Position numbers and translations under genes: made by a program. DNA of 45,902 bases from a virus: positions 1 through 45,902 of IMG/VR virus record IMGVR_UViG_3300031787_000210, one strand, 5' to 3'. Numbering within the stretch: position 1 is the first letter of the stretch; each line of letters starts with the position of its first letter. Shown here in pieces: positions 32,239-39,570 of the stretch. Below the pieces are notes generated by a model. It was given only the letters and a program-made list of their open reading frames with translations, had not been told where the DNA came from and did no database searches.

Positions 32239-32735
32239 TATTTTTTTAATTTAGACATTACTGTTTTAACTAACTCATCAAGTTGTTTTTCTTCGTCTGG
32301 GGATATTATGGTATTGTAATCATCCATATTAAGAATTCTATCTTCTTTAGATAATTCAATCATATTTTCAGCAGCAGCATGTAAATCCATATCTGTTTCG
32401 GCATCTTCTTTAGCATATTCCATCATACGAATTAATAATGGAACATCCATTTTAACTACATCAATTGGATTTTTCTCAGCATCTACTGGGTTGCGTGTTT
32501 GAATAAACTCAGCTGAATTAATTTCTTCTTCAACAGGACCTTTAAGTGCTGTTTTAACCATTTCTTTAATTCGCTGTTTGTTTTCTTTATCCATAGTATT
32601 TTTAGCTAATTTCATAGCTCGCCCATACATTACTTTAGGAGCTTCAGCTCCATATTTATTAATAAAATCATCAGCCTTATTCTTATATTGAGAATAAAAC
32701 TTATTGAAAAGTTCTATTTGTCTAGGACTAGCCAT
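32238..32735 (-). CDS. Small helical phage protein (165 aa)
   Basis: Entirely helical and charged (RQIELFNKFYSQYKNKADDF; MKLAKNTMDKENKQRIKEMV). No family is recognised. Hydrophobic-x-Glu sites are present in the middle (IKEMVKTALKGPVEEEINS), but no clean N-terminal leader. It is coupled on both sides by one-base TAATG overlaps, so it is co-translated with the next tagged gene and the 162-aa protein. Likely a structural or prohead core component by context. Confidence 0.5.
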   Translation of the reverse strand: MASPRQIELFNKFYSQYKNKADDFINKYGAEAPKVMYGRAMKLAKNTMDKENKQRIKEMVKTALKGPVEEEINSAEFIQTRNPVDAEKNPIDVVKMDVPLLIRMMEYAKEDAETDMDLHAAAENMIELSKEDRILNMDDYNTIISPDEEKQLDELVKTVMSKLKK

Positions 32736-33160
32736 TATTCAGAAGCCTGACCACCTAATACTTGTGTTCTAACAAGCATAGTGATAGTATTACCAATCTG
32801 ATTCATTAATTTTTCATCACCTAACTGCTTAGCAGAGGCATAAGCTTTTTGTAATGAATCTTGAATTGATTTAACAGTTGGGTCAATATCCATGCCTCCA
32901 TCAGTTGGAGTCATAGTATCTGTAGGTTCAGTAGTAGGTTCAGCAGGTGGTTCTTCCATATTAAGATCAATGTCTACGTCTTCTTGAGGAGCTACATCTT
33001 CTGGTTCTTTTTTCTTTTTCTTAGCTTCATCTAAAGAAGCATGGACTAACTCTTTAATTTTTTCTTTAAGAGTAGACTCATGAATTGATTCTGTAGTTGT
33101 AAGAGGCTTACCAAAAGCCAACTTTTGCATATGGGTGAATTGATTATTCATTTTTAGCAC
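32735..33160 (-). CDS. Tagged prohead-type protein with N-terminal MQKLA motif (141 aa)
   Basis: The N-terminus NNQFTHMQKLAFGKPL is close to the scaffold C-terminal motif. It is followed by an amphipathic helix STLKEKIKELVHASLDE/A like the E20 leaders, and then a Lys/Glu-rich, disordered and acidic segment. A C-terminal helical part completes it. Both shared motifs occur in one protein, a helpful link between the two tag types. Starts at 33160 and 33151 are both possible. A promoter-like motif precedes it. Confidence 0.55.
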   Translation of the reverse strand: MLKMNNQFTHMQKLAFGKPLTTTESIHESTLKEKIKELVHASLDEAKKKKKEPEDVAPQEDVDIDLNMEEPPAEPTTEPTDTMTPTDGGMDIDPTVKSIQDSLQKAYASAKQLGDEKLMNQIGNTITMLVRTQVLGGQASE

Positions 33161-33170
33161 AATATTTTGT

Positions 33171-33180
33171 TATAAATATT
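33171..33180 (-). promoter_or_regulatory. Late-promoter-like motif before the MQKLA-motif gene
   Basis: AATATTTATAACAAAA on the minus strand, 11-20 nt before the candidate ATGs (33160, 33151), in the 36-base gap after the FHNGG-domain gene. Confidence 0.5.
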
Positions 33181-33196
33181 AAATTTTTCTTAAATT

Positions 33197-33823
33197 TTAC
33201 CTTTTGTTATGTAGATAGTCAGTAAGTATAGTACCTATGGCACCTATTTTTTGTCTAATTAAAATCCAATCATCTGTTGTTAACTTATGTTCTTTACCAT
33301 AATACGATATAGCTAAAGTACCTATAAAATCATCATTTAAATCTGATATAGCTATAATATAAAATGATTTAGTTTTGTAATTTTTTCCTAGTACTGGAAA
33401 TAAACCACAGTCAATAGTATTGTTTTTACACTCAGGAATTGCTATTTCTCCATTTTTGTATAAAATAGAGAATACTTTAGGGAATAAAGATACTGGAATG
33501 TTCTGGAATGTTTCTTTTATTGAGGATGCTTTTTCAGTCACTCGTTCATAAAATATACTAAACTTTTTAATAGATTTACCTGTTGGGTAAAAATGTCCTC
33601 CATTATGGAATTGAGCAACACATATTCTATCACATTTTAATTCTTCTAATAAAATTTCTAACTGTTGATCTACTTTTTCATCAGTTGTGATAGATTCTCC
33701 TAAAACATCTACTTTAGATTTTCTATTGAAAAATCTAGTTTTAGCCCATTCTACTACAATAGGACCAATTATGGCTGTTATTAAAGCGATTAAAATAGTT
33801 AAAGTTGAACTAGTGAGTGTCAT
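33197..33823 (-). CDS. Membrane-anchored GAF-like FHNGG protein (208 aa)
   Basis: One N-terminal membrane segment (about residues 6-24, STLTILIALITAIIGPIVV) is followed by a basic turn and then a cytoplasmic domain with CVAQFHNGGHFYPTG (FHNGGHF at 72-78). This FHNGG motif and the later ISYYGKEHKLTTDDW fit a GAF-like domain known from large phages with no defined ligand. It may sense a small molecule at the membrane. It lies between the zinc-ribbon gene and the MQKLA-motif gene and starts three bases after the former. Confidence 0.55.
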   Translation of the reverse strand: MTLTSSTLTILIALITAIIGPIVVEWAKTRFFNRKSKVDVLGESITTDEKVDQQLEILLEELKCDRICVAQFHNGGHFYPTGKSIKKFSIFYERVTEKASSIKETFQNIPVSLFPKVFSILYKNGEIAIPECKNNTIDCGLFPVLGKNYKTKSFYIIAISDLNDDFIGTLAISYYGKEHKLTTDDWILIRQKIGAIGTILTDYLHNKR

Positions 33824-33825
33824 AG

Positions 33826-34383
33826 TTATTTTTTCAAACTTTGTAAATATTTAATTGTTTCTTCCTTACTTTCCAACAACTTCTTCTTACTAGAACCAAC
33901 CCAACGCTCTACATCACCATTTTCAGTAATGAATGACTCATTTGAATTATTTACAATTTCATCAATCCAAACATTATAATCTTGAATTAGACTATCAATA
34001 TCTGAATTAATGATATTTTTCTCATATTCTTCCCATAAACCACGTTTACGGATATCAGTTTCGAAATCTACCTGACAATTAAAGCATCTTTTATATTGGA
34101 TATAGAATAACTTATCATTTTTATTCTTCATCAATTGATCACAACAAGGACAAAATAATGGGAGAGTTACCTCTTTTTTAGCTTTGTCTAATTTAGTAAT
34201 GTTTTGTTTTATTCCGTTCTTAATAGTCCATGTACGACCATTTTCTTCCCACACATCTCCTTCATCATGAGTTTCTTGTTTTTTACTATAACCTACACCA
34301 GCAGTAGATCTTTCACTTTGTTTACCTGTTACCAGATTACGTAAACGTTGAACATCAGCTGATTTAAAATCTTTTTTTAACAT
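33826..34383 (-). CDS. Zinc-ribbon protein (185 aa)
   Basis: A basic N-terminus (KKDFKSADVQRLRNLVTGKQ) is followed by a central zinc-ribbon with two C-x2-C knuckles, LFCPCCDQLM and CFNCQVDFE. A C-terminal acidic helical segment (LIQDYNVWIDEIVNN) ends in Lys. Zinc binding is likely from four cysteines; nucleic-acid binding is possible. No other domain is recognised. It is separated from neighbours by a few bases, so it belongs to the same operon. Confidence 0.6.
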   Translation of the reverse strand: MLKKDFKSADVQRLRNLVTGKQSERSTAGVGYSKKQETHDEGDVWEENGRTWTIKNGIKQNITKLDKAKKEVTLPLFCPCCDQLMKNKNDKLFYIQYKRCFNCQVDFETDIRKRGLWEEYEKNIINSDIDSLIQDYNVWIDEIVNNSNESFITENGDVERWVGSSKKKLLESKEETIKYLQSLKK

Positions 34384-34388
34384 AACTG

Positions 34389-35048
34389 TTATTTATTGAA
34401 TATTTTAGAGAATTGTTCTTTAATAGCTTGACGAATTGTATTTTCATCAAGTTTATCAGTTTTTTCTAATGTATAATCTTTACTTGATATAACTTTAGCA
34501 TCTTCAGCATTTTTCAAAATCTTTTCTAAATCTGATTTATCTGATGATGGGAATTTTAAAGTGTTAGCATCAACTACTTTAGGTTTAATTTGAGTTTTAG
34601 TTTTTTCTTTTAAATAGTCTTGTACTAAAGACAAGTTTTTAGGAGATTTGATAGGAAAAACAAACATTTCTTTTCCGTCATTATCTTTTTTAGAGACAAA
34701 TTTATCCTTACCTCTTTCAAATGTTTTACCAGTAGCAGTTTCTATTTCTTTATATAATTTAACGCCATTTTCATCATAAATCTTTTTATTGTTTTTAGCT
34801 TGAGTAGGATTAGTTGGTTTATCACCAAATACCTTTTTCTCAAAATCTAATAACTCTTTAGATTTAGCTGTGTAAACACCTCCAAGATACTTAGGATCTT
34901 TTAAAATAGCAAGAACTTTTTCAGAAGTTAGATCATTCATAGTAGTTAAGGTTAATTCTTGTTCTACCTTAATACCTTTTAATCCACTTTCTTCTCCACC
35001 TCCTTGAGGTTCATCTTGTTCTACTAATTTATATTTAAATTTACTCAT
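34389..35048 (-). CDS. Lys-rich phage protein with C-terminal leader-like helix (219 aa)
   Basis: A charged, mostly helical/disordered protein (VYTAKSKELLDFEKKVFGDK; KIYDENGVKLYKEIETATGK). The last 20 residues (ENTIRQAIKEQFSKIFNK) match the amphipathic leader helix of other proteins here, but at the C-terminus, as in the 251-aa head-cluster protein. No enzyme family is recognised. The start overlaps the HAD gene's end (ATGA-type four-base overlap), so it is the last gene of the tagged enzyme block. Confidence 0.5.
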   Translation of the reverse strand: MSKFKYKLVEQDEPQGGGEESGLKGIKVEQELTLTTMNDLTSEKVLAILKDPKYLGGVYTAKSKELLDFEKKVFGDKPTNPTQAKNNKKIYDENGVKLYKEIETATGKTFERGKDKFVSKKDNDGKEMFVFPIKSPKNLSLVQDYLKEKTKTQIKPKVVDANTLKFPSSDKSDLEKILKNAEDAKVISSKDYTLEKTDKLDENTIRQAIKEQFSKIFNK

Positions 35049-35575
35049 AGTCCTAGTTCTTGTAAATCTTTAATTGTTTGTTGAGCTGATGTATGTAAAA
35101 TACCAATACCGCCCTCATAAACCCATTCTTCAATGTTATCAGGGCGGTCGTCAATAAGTATTTTATTCTTACCAGAATAATTTCTTTTCTTTTCTCGTCT
35201 CGCTAAAATTAGTTTAGTTCCTGGTAGATTTTCATTCACCCATAAATGTTTTCCATAACGAGATGAGGGATCCATAGATGGTGCTGAGAGTAAAGCTGGT
35301 TTATATTTACTAATATAGTTCCATAATTCTTTACCATCTGGCATCCAAGGCATTTTAGCCCAATATTGGGCTCCTACTTTATCTATAATTTCCCAAAACT
35401 TTTTAGTACCAAACCTAGATTCATATTCTTTAGGTTTCATACCTCCAAATTGTTCAAAACGTCTATCAAAGTCACATAACACACCATCCATATCACAAAA
35501 TATTTTATATTGTGATACTTGAGTTGCTTGTTCTTCTTCTTTAAGTTGTTTATATAAGTCTGTAAGTTTATACAT
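35045..35575 (-). CDS. HAD-type 5'-nucleotidase with N-terminal leader (176 aa)
   Basis: The HAD motif I is DMDGVLCDFD (Asp28, Asp30), which suits 5'(3')-deoxyribonucleotidase (NT5C)-like phosphatases. The later ILIDDRPDN carries the metal-binding acids. It lacks a large cap. The first ~19 residues (YKLTDLYKQLKE13/EEQATQ) stand before the enzyme core and match the leader pattern. Its likely reaction is removal of the phosphate from nucleotides or NAD-derived products. It overlaps the fused transferase by eight bases. Confidence 0.82.
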   Translation of the reverse strand: MYKLTDLYKQLKEEEQATQVSQYKIFCDMDGVLCDFDRRFEQFGGMKPKEYESRFGTKKFWEIIDKVGAQYWAKMPWMPDGKELWNYISKYKPALLSAPSMDPSSRYGKHLWVNENLPGTKLILARREKKRNYSGKNKILIDDRPDNIEEWVYEGGIGILHTSAQQTIKDLQELGL

Positions 35576-36509
35576 TTTTAATTGAGTCTTCCCAGTTTCT
35601 AAAAGTCATATTTCCATGTTCATATGCTTCACGTTCCAATTGATCTAAATCACCATCCTCATTAGTGTTAGTAGTATTTACATTTCCTAATCTACCTTCA
35701 TTATCTTGAATACGATGAATCATTTCATGAGTATATGAACGTAATACATCTTTTGGATGGCGATTTAAAGTATATAAAGTTATTGAACAATCATTAGGAT
35801 CATAATACGCAGTTCTACCTAAAATATTTTTAGCGTTTTTTACATCATTGTTTATTATTCTTAATTTAGGTAAAGGTGTAATATTCATACCTTGATCAAG
35901 CATATATTTAGTTAACAATGCTAATGCATTTTTAAAATCTGTAGGTTGAGAGTGTTGACAACCACAATTTTCTTCAAGAGTTCCACTTGTTACTGCTTTA
36001 AGAAAATCTTGATAATCTATTCCATCTGGTAAGAATCTAGAAATATCTTGGTTTGTTTGGAGAGCATTTCTAAAGTCAGTAGCGTTTAAGTTGCCTTCTT
36101 TATCACTTATAGTACCACCATCAATTATTTGAACATTAGGTTTACCAACAAGTGATTTATATCTTTCTTCTTCTCCTTTACCATAAGCCACCATAAAATT
36201 ATCCTCAGGATTTTCTTTTACAGTATCTAAAACATATTTAACTGGAGATTTATCTACTACTTTAATATCTATTTTATCGCCAAGTAGAGTTTTGTATAAA
36301 TTCCAAACTGCTTCACTTTGTTGAGCTGTTATACCATCTACTGTGATAGGTGAGATAACTATAATTACTTTATCAGCTTTATCTAATAATTGTTGGACTA
36401 CAGCAAAATGTCCCCTATGAGGTGGTTTGAATTTACCTGGATATAAAGCTACTGTTTGAGTTGTGGCTTCTAATAAGGGTTGTATAAGTTCTTTGACTAA
36501 TGAGTTCAT
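35568..36509 (-). CDS. Nucleotidyltransferase fused to a putative zinc metallopeptidase, with N-terminal leader (313 aa)
   Basis: Leader LVKELIQPLLE14/A; then a cytidylyltransferase/NMN-adenylyltransferase-like domain with GKFKPPHRGH (His31-x-Gly-His34) and VSPIT / GGTISD motifs; then a Cys-Gly-Cys segment (ENCGCQHS, about 180-187). The C-terminal domain carries HEMIH (His261, Glu262, His265) and LEREAYEHGN (third ligand Glu292 or Glu294), typical of gluzincin-like metallopeptidases. The two activities in one phage protein are unusual. It could make a nucleotide cofactor such as NAD while the peptidase acts on a host or virion protein. Confidence 0.75.
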   Translation of the reverse strand: MNSLVKELIQPLLEATTQTVALYPGKFKPPHRGHFAVVQQLLDKADKVIIVISPITVDGITAQQSEAVWNLYKTLLGDKIDIKVVDKSPVKYVLDTVKENPEDNFMVAYGKGEEERYKSLVGKPNVQIIDGGTISDKEGNLNATDFRNALQTNQDISRFLPDGIDYQDFLKAVTSGTLEENCGCQHSQPTDFKNALALLTKYMLDQGMNITPLPKLRIINNDVKNAKNILGRTAYYDPNDCSITLYTLNRHPKDVLRSYTHEMIHRIQDNEGRLGNVNTTNTNEDGDLDQLEREAYEHGNMTFRNWEDSIKNV

Positions 36510-37306
36510 CTAATAAATGAGTTAACCTTATTAGGTAATTCTTTAATATTGGTTGGTTCTAATTGGGTTTGAATTTGATCGTAAGTGTCAGCTATTTTAT
36601 CAATATTTTTTTCTAAAGTTTTACGAGTAGCTTCCCTTTGTTTTTCTCTTTTAGCTAATTCTTCAGGAGATAAACCTACATCAGATTTTTTAAATGTAGA
36701 TTTAAATTCGCCTGTGGATAATAAATTGTCAAAGTATTCTTTTAACTTTCCATTATCATATGCGTTTTGGAAATTTTCAATTTCCTTAAATTCTTCAGGT
36801 GTGGAAGCAGGTGAACTAACTAATATAAAGTTATTTCCAAATATTTTTTTATATTCTCCAATTAAATTATAAACATTAGCCCAAGTACCTAAAACACCAA
36901 CTGCTGGGACTTTACGTTCACGTTTATAGTTTCTTAAGAATGAAACAATTGGATGAGCGTATACCATGATCATCATTACATCATACCCTGCGTCTTTTAA
37001 TTCATCTAATATAGGCTGTAATGTACTTAAGTTAGATGCTGTGGTATCATAAATAAGATTTTTCTTATTATTGATAGCACTAGGTAAGTCTTTTTTTCTG
37101 ATTTGAGAAGAAGCAGCTGATAAGTTACCATACATTGGTGAGTCCTTATCTTCTACATATTTGTCAGCATTTAAATTTTCAAATCCTTTTAATGAAGATT
37201 GAATTTGATTTAGTACTGTTGATTTACCTACTGAAGCTCCTCCAGCCATTATGATGGCTTTAGGTTTTTGAGTTGCTTCTAATAATAGGTCTATAAGTTT
37301 TACCAT
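36506..37306 (-). CDS. Zeta-toxin-like P-loop kinase with T4-type leader (266 aa)
   Basis: The leader VKLIDLLLE10/ATQ ends with L-L-Glu exactly at residue 10, the position in T4 capsid-targeting sequences. The core starts immediately with Walker A AGGASVGKST (21-30). A DTTASNLSTL switch and a lid region rich in Arg (NYKRERKVPAVG) follow, as in zeta-toxin/polynucleotide-kinase-type enzymes. The substrate (a sugar nucleotide, nucleic-acid end or small molecule) is unknown. It ends TGA within the start of the next gene (ATGA). A hairpin leader precedes it. Confidence 0.78.
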   Translation of the reverse strand: MVKLIDLLLEATQKPKAIIMAGGASVGKSTVLNQIQSSLKGFENLNADKYVEDKDSPMYGNLSAASSQIRKKDLPSAINNKKNLIYDTTASNLSTLQPILDELKDAGYDVMMIMVYAHPIVSFLRNYKRERKVPAVGVLGTWANVYNLIGEYKKIFGNNFILVSSPASTPEEFKEIENFQNAYDNGKLKEYFDNLLSTGEFKSTFKKSDVGLSPEELAKREKQREATRKTLEKNIDKIADTYDQIQTQLEPTNIKELPNKVNSFIR

Positions 37307-37320
37307 ATCTTAAATATATG

Positions 37321-37348
37321 AAGGGAACTTGGGTAAGCCAAGTCCCTT
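37321..37348 (-). other. Stable hairpin in the leader of the P-loop kinase gene
   Basis: AAGGGAACTTGG and CCAAGTCCCTT pair with one bulged base around a five-base loop. It begins directly next to the promoter-like motif at 37348-37357 and ends 15 bases before the ATG. It lacks a T-tract, so it is more likely a leader structure than a terminator. Confidence 0.55.
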
Positions 37349-37357
37349 ATAAATATT
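37348..37357 (-). promoter_or_regulatory. Late-promoter-like motif before the tagged enzyme block
   Basis: AATATTTATA on the minus strand, 42 nt before the kinase ATG with a hairpin in between. This is the longest spacing of the 13 copies. Confidence 0.5.
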
Positions 37358-37373
37358 AAAGAATGATGAAAAT

Positions 37374-38162
37374 TTAAGACTTTAGTTTAACAGACATTGG
37401 AAACTTGTTAAACATAGGTTCAGCATCTGGGTTTTCTAATTTGAATAGGTCGTATACTTTAGTAAACAAGTTCCAATTTTCTTCAATAGTGCGTGATGAT
37501 GTCACTATTTCCCACCCTTTGCCTTGAATCTTATTACCTTTAGAATCTGCTTTTTGTTTAGATGATTTTAACCAAATAATACCATTACGTGTTATTTTTT
37601 CTTCAAATGTTTCATTCCAACATGTTGTATAAGCAGCTAATTGTAAATCATAACTTGTATGAACACTGTTTGAGGTTTTAATATCTAAAATCCATAATTC
37701 ATCTCTCATTCTAACAACTAAGTCACAAGTACCTGCTATCTTATGAGTATCTGAGAATAAGTGGATCTCACTTTCAATTAATTCAGGTTTTTCAGTTTCC
37801 CAAAACTCAACAAATTTAAGTAACATTTGCCAGACGTTTAATGAACAATTAGCGTTACCTTTTTCATCTAACCAATTAAGTTGCTCACCAGTTAAATATC
37901 TTTCAATTAAACTGTGAGTTTGAGTACCTTCATCAGCAGATTTTTTAGCTATAACATCAGCGTTATGTCCTACATCTTTGAGCCAATTTTCAAAAAATTT
38001 ACCTTTAGGAAAGTATTGTAAAATACTAGTAACTGAAGGGTAATATTCTCCGTTTCGATTGTAAAATCTATTATCTAAAAAATTAACTTGTTTACTTTCA
38101 TGATCTACTTCAAGTAGACGTTTGATACTTTTTTTATGTATCGAGTGACCTTTTTCTATCAT
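37374..38162 (-). CDS. PD-(D/E)XK nuclease, RecB-exonuclease-like (262 aa)
   Basis: A RecB-family PD-(D/E)XK domain: EGTQTHSLIERYLTG (the conserved His), ESEIHLFSD, AGTCDLVVRM (catalytic Asp), LWILDIKTSN (Asp and Lys of the D-x-K motif) and YDLQLAAYT (motif Q...Y). This matches single-domain phage exonucleases of the Cas4/MGME1-like type. DNA recombination, end processing or breakdown of host DNA is the likely role. It is coupled to the primase gene by an ATGA overlap and lies in the same block as the GIY-YIG protein. Confidence 0.85.
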   Translation of the reverse strand: MIEKGHSIHKKSIKRLLEVDHESKQVNFLDNRFYNRNGEYYPSVTSILQYFPKGKFFENWLKDVGHNADVIAKKSADEGTQTHSLIERYLTGEQLNWLDEKGNANCSLNVWQMLLKFVEFWETEKPELIESEIHLFSDTHKIAGTCDLVVRMRDELWILDIKTSNSVHTSYDLQLAAYTTCWNETFEEKITRNGIIWLKSSKQKADSKGNKIQGKGWEIVTSSRTIEENWNLFTKVYDLFKLENPDAEPMFNKFPMSVKLKS

Positions 38163-39091
38163 ATTATTTGGAGTTTTTTCTCAAGTAAGTTTGAGAAAGT
38201 TAAAGGTTGAGTATTCTGAATAAGGTTAGTAAATTTTTCAAATCCCATATCACTAGGATCTTTTTCGTTTAGATCTACTAAGTAAACTTCTTTACCCTCA
38301 TTCATTAGCTGTTCACAAAAATTTAAGGCTTGCTTTATAGCATCTTTATCTAAAGCAATATATATTTTATTAACTGAAGAGTTAATGAGTTTTTTCATTA
38401 AACTAGGTTGTAAAGTTTTACCTAGTAATGGAATAACATTACGTTTGATAGCAATAGCATCAAACATACCTTCACATAAAGTAATTGGCGTATTCCAATT
38501 AATAAAAAGCTCTAAACCAATGATATCACGAGTTACATCAGGATTGCGATACTTGACTGAGGTGTTTTTATTGAAGTTTCTTGCGGTGAAATAATTGAGA
38601 TTTCCTTCACTATTATAAGAAGGAATTATAATCATATTAGCGTACCTACCAAACTCACAATATCCTATATTATATTTAATAATATCTTCTCTAGTGATAT
38701 TTCTATTTTTTAAATAATGTAAGGCGTGTTTAGATATGATACTAGTTGGAGGATTTATTAATGAAATAAATTCATCTGGTAGGATTGCCTTTTTAGTTTC
38801 AACTGTTATTTTAGTTTCTTTAGAAGTAGATTTAACTAATAATCTTAACTCATTTACTTTATCTGAGTCTGCTCCAATTTTCTTAAATAATGTAGTTAAT
38901 TTTTTACCTTTGAATCCACAAACCCAACATTGATAAGACTGGAAATGAGGTGAATGTTCCTCTAAATTAATTTCTAATTTAAGTTTATGGTGTTTACATT
39001 CAGGACAATGGTAGGATCTATTACCTTTAGATGTAGGTTTACCTTTACCTAAGACAGAATCCATTAAATACACTAAAGCATTATCAACCAT
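38159..39091 (-). CDS. DNA primase (DnaG-type; zinc ribbon plus Toprim, 310 aa)
   Basis: The N-terminal zinc ribbon is CPECKHHK (C29, C32) with CWVCG (C55, C58). The Toprim core follows: the active Glu in LCEGMFDAIA, the ALDKDA acid motif, and DPSDMG near the C-terminus. It is shorter than T4 gp61 (about 340) but has all parts. It makes RNA primers for lagging-strand synthesis; the helicase is not in this window. A primase encoded amid virion genes is a notable location. It ends TGA within the nuclease start. Confidence 0.9.
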   Translation of the reverse strand: MVDNALVYLMDSVLGKGKPTSKGNRSYHCPECKHHKLKLEINLEEHSPHFQSYQCWVCGFKGKKLTTLFKKIGADSDKVNELRLLVKSTSKETKITVETKKAILPDEFISLINPPTSIISKHALHYLKNRNITREDIIKYNIGYCEFGRYANMIIIPSYNSEGNLNYFTARNFNKNTSVKYRNPDVTRDIIGLELFINWNTPITLCEGMFDAIAIKRNVIPLLGKTLQPSLMKKLINSSVNKIYIALDKDAIKQALNFCEQLMNEGKEVYLVDLNEKDPSDMGFEKFTNLIQNTQPLTFSNLLEKKLQII

Positions 39092-39129
39092 GATTTTAAT
39101 ATAACAAGCGTATTTTGAAAGGCCTAACT

Positions 39130-39570
39130 TTAGACCTCAAAATCCTTTCTATAAAACTTACCTAACAAGTTATCATTATAGCAATTTACTTGCAACACAT
39201 CATGCTTACACTGTAGTGCTAGTTCCCAATATGTTAAAAGTTTTTTATTAGGACATATAACTAATATTTCTCGTTGGAATTTATCTAAACCTAAATTTTT
39301 TATATCTTCTAATAAGAACTTATTACTACCCCAATATTCTTTCCAATTAGATTCTTTAGTAACTAATTTTTTAGTAGGTTTTTTGCCTCGCTGGGTTGGT
39401 AAGGCTGCTAATTCTTTTTTACCTAGTTTAATATTTGTTTGAGATATAAGTTGTTTTTTACCAATATAAAACTTTCCAGTTTCGTTGTTAGTAATTTTGT
39501 AAATAAAACCAAATGTATTTTCAGGGAAATCTTCTATCTTTTCTATAACTTTATTTTCGTATAACCACAT
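39130..39570 (-). CDS. GIY-YIG-like protein (146 aa)
   Basis: The pattern FGFIYKITNNETGKFYIGKK carries IY and YIG as in the GIY-YIG nuclease core. It belongs to a family common in T4-like phages that begins with WLYENKVIE-like and ends in a small helical part. It has no NUMOD repeats, so it is probably a phage-encoded nuclease and not a homing enzyme. It starts within the upstream stop codon (one-base overlap). The stop lies in an imperfect stem (AGGTCTA/TAGGCCT), a possible weak terminator. Confidence 0.7.
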   Translation of the reverse strand: MWLYENKVIEKIEDFPENTFGFIYKITNNETGKFYIGKKQLISQTNIKLGKKELAALPTQRGKKPTKKLVTKESNWKEYWGSNKFLLEDIKNLGLDKFQREILVICPNKKLLTYWELALQCKHDVLQVNCYNDNLLGKFYRKDFEV

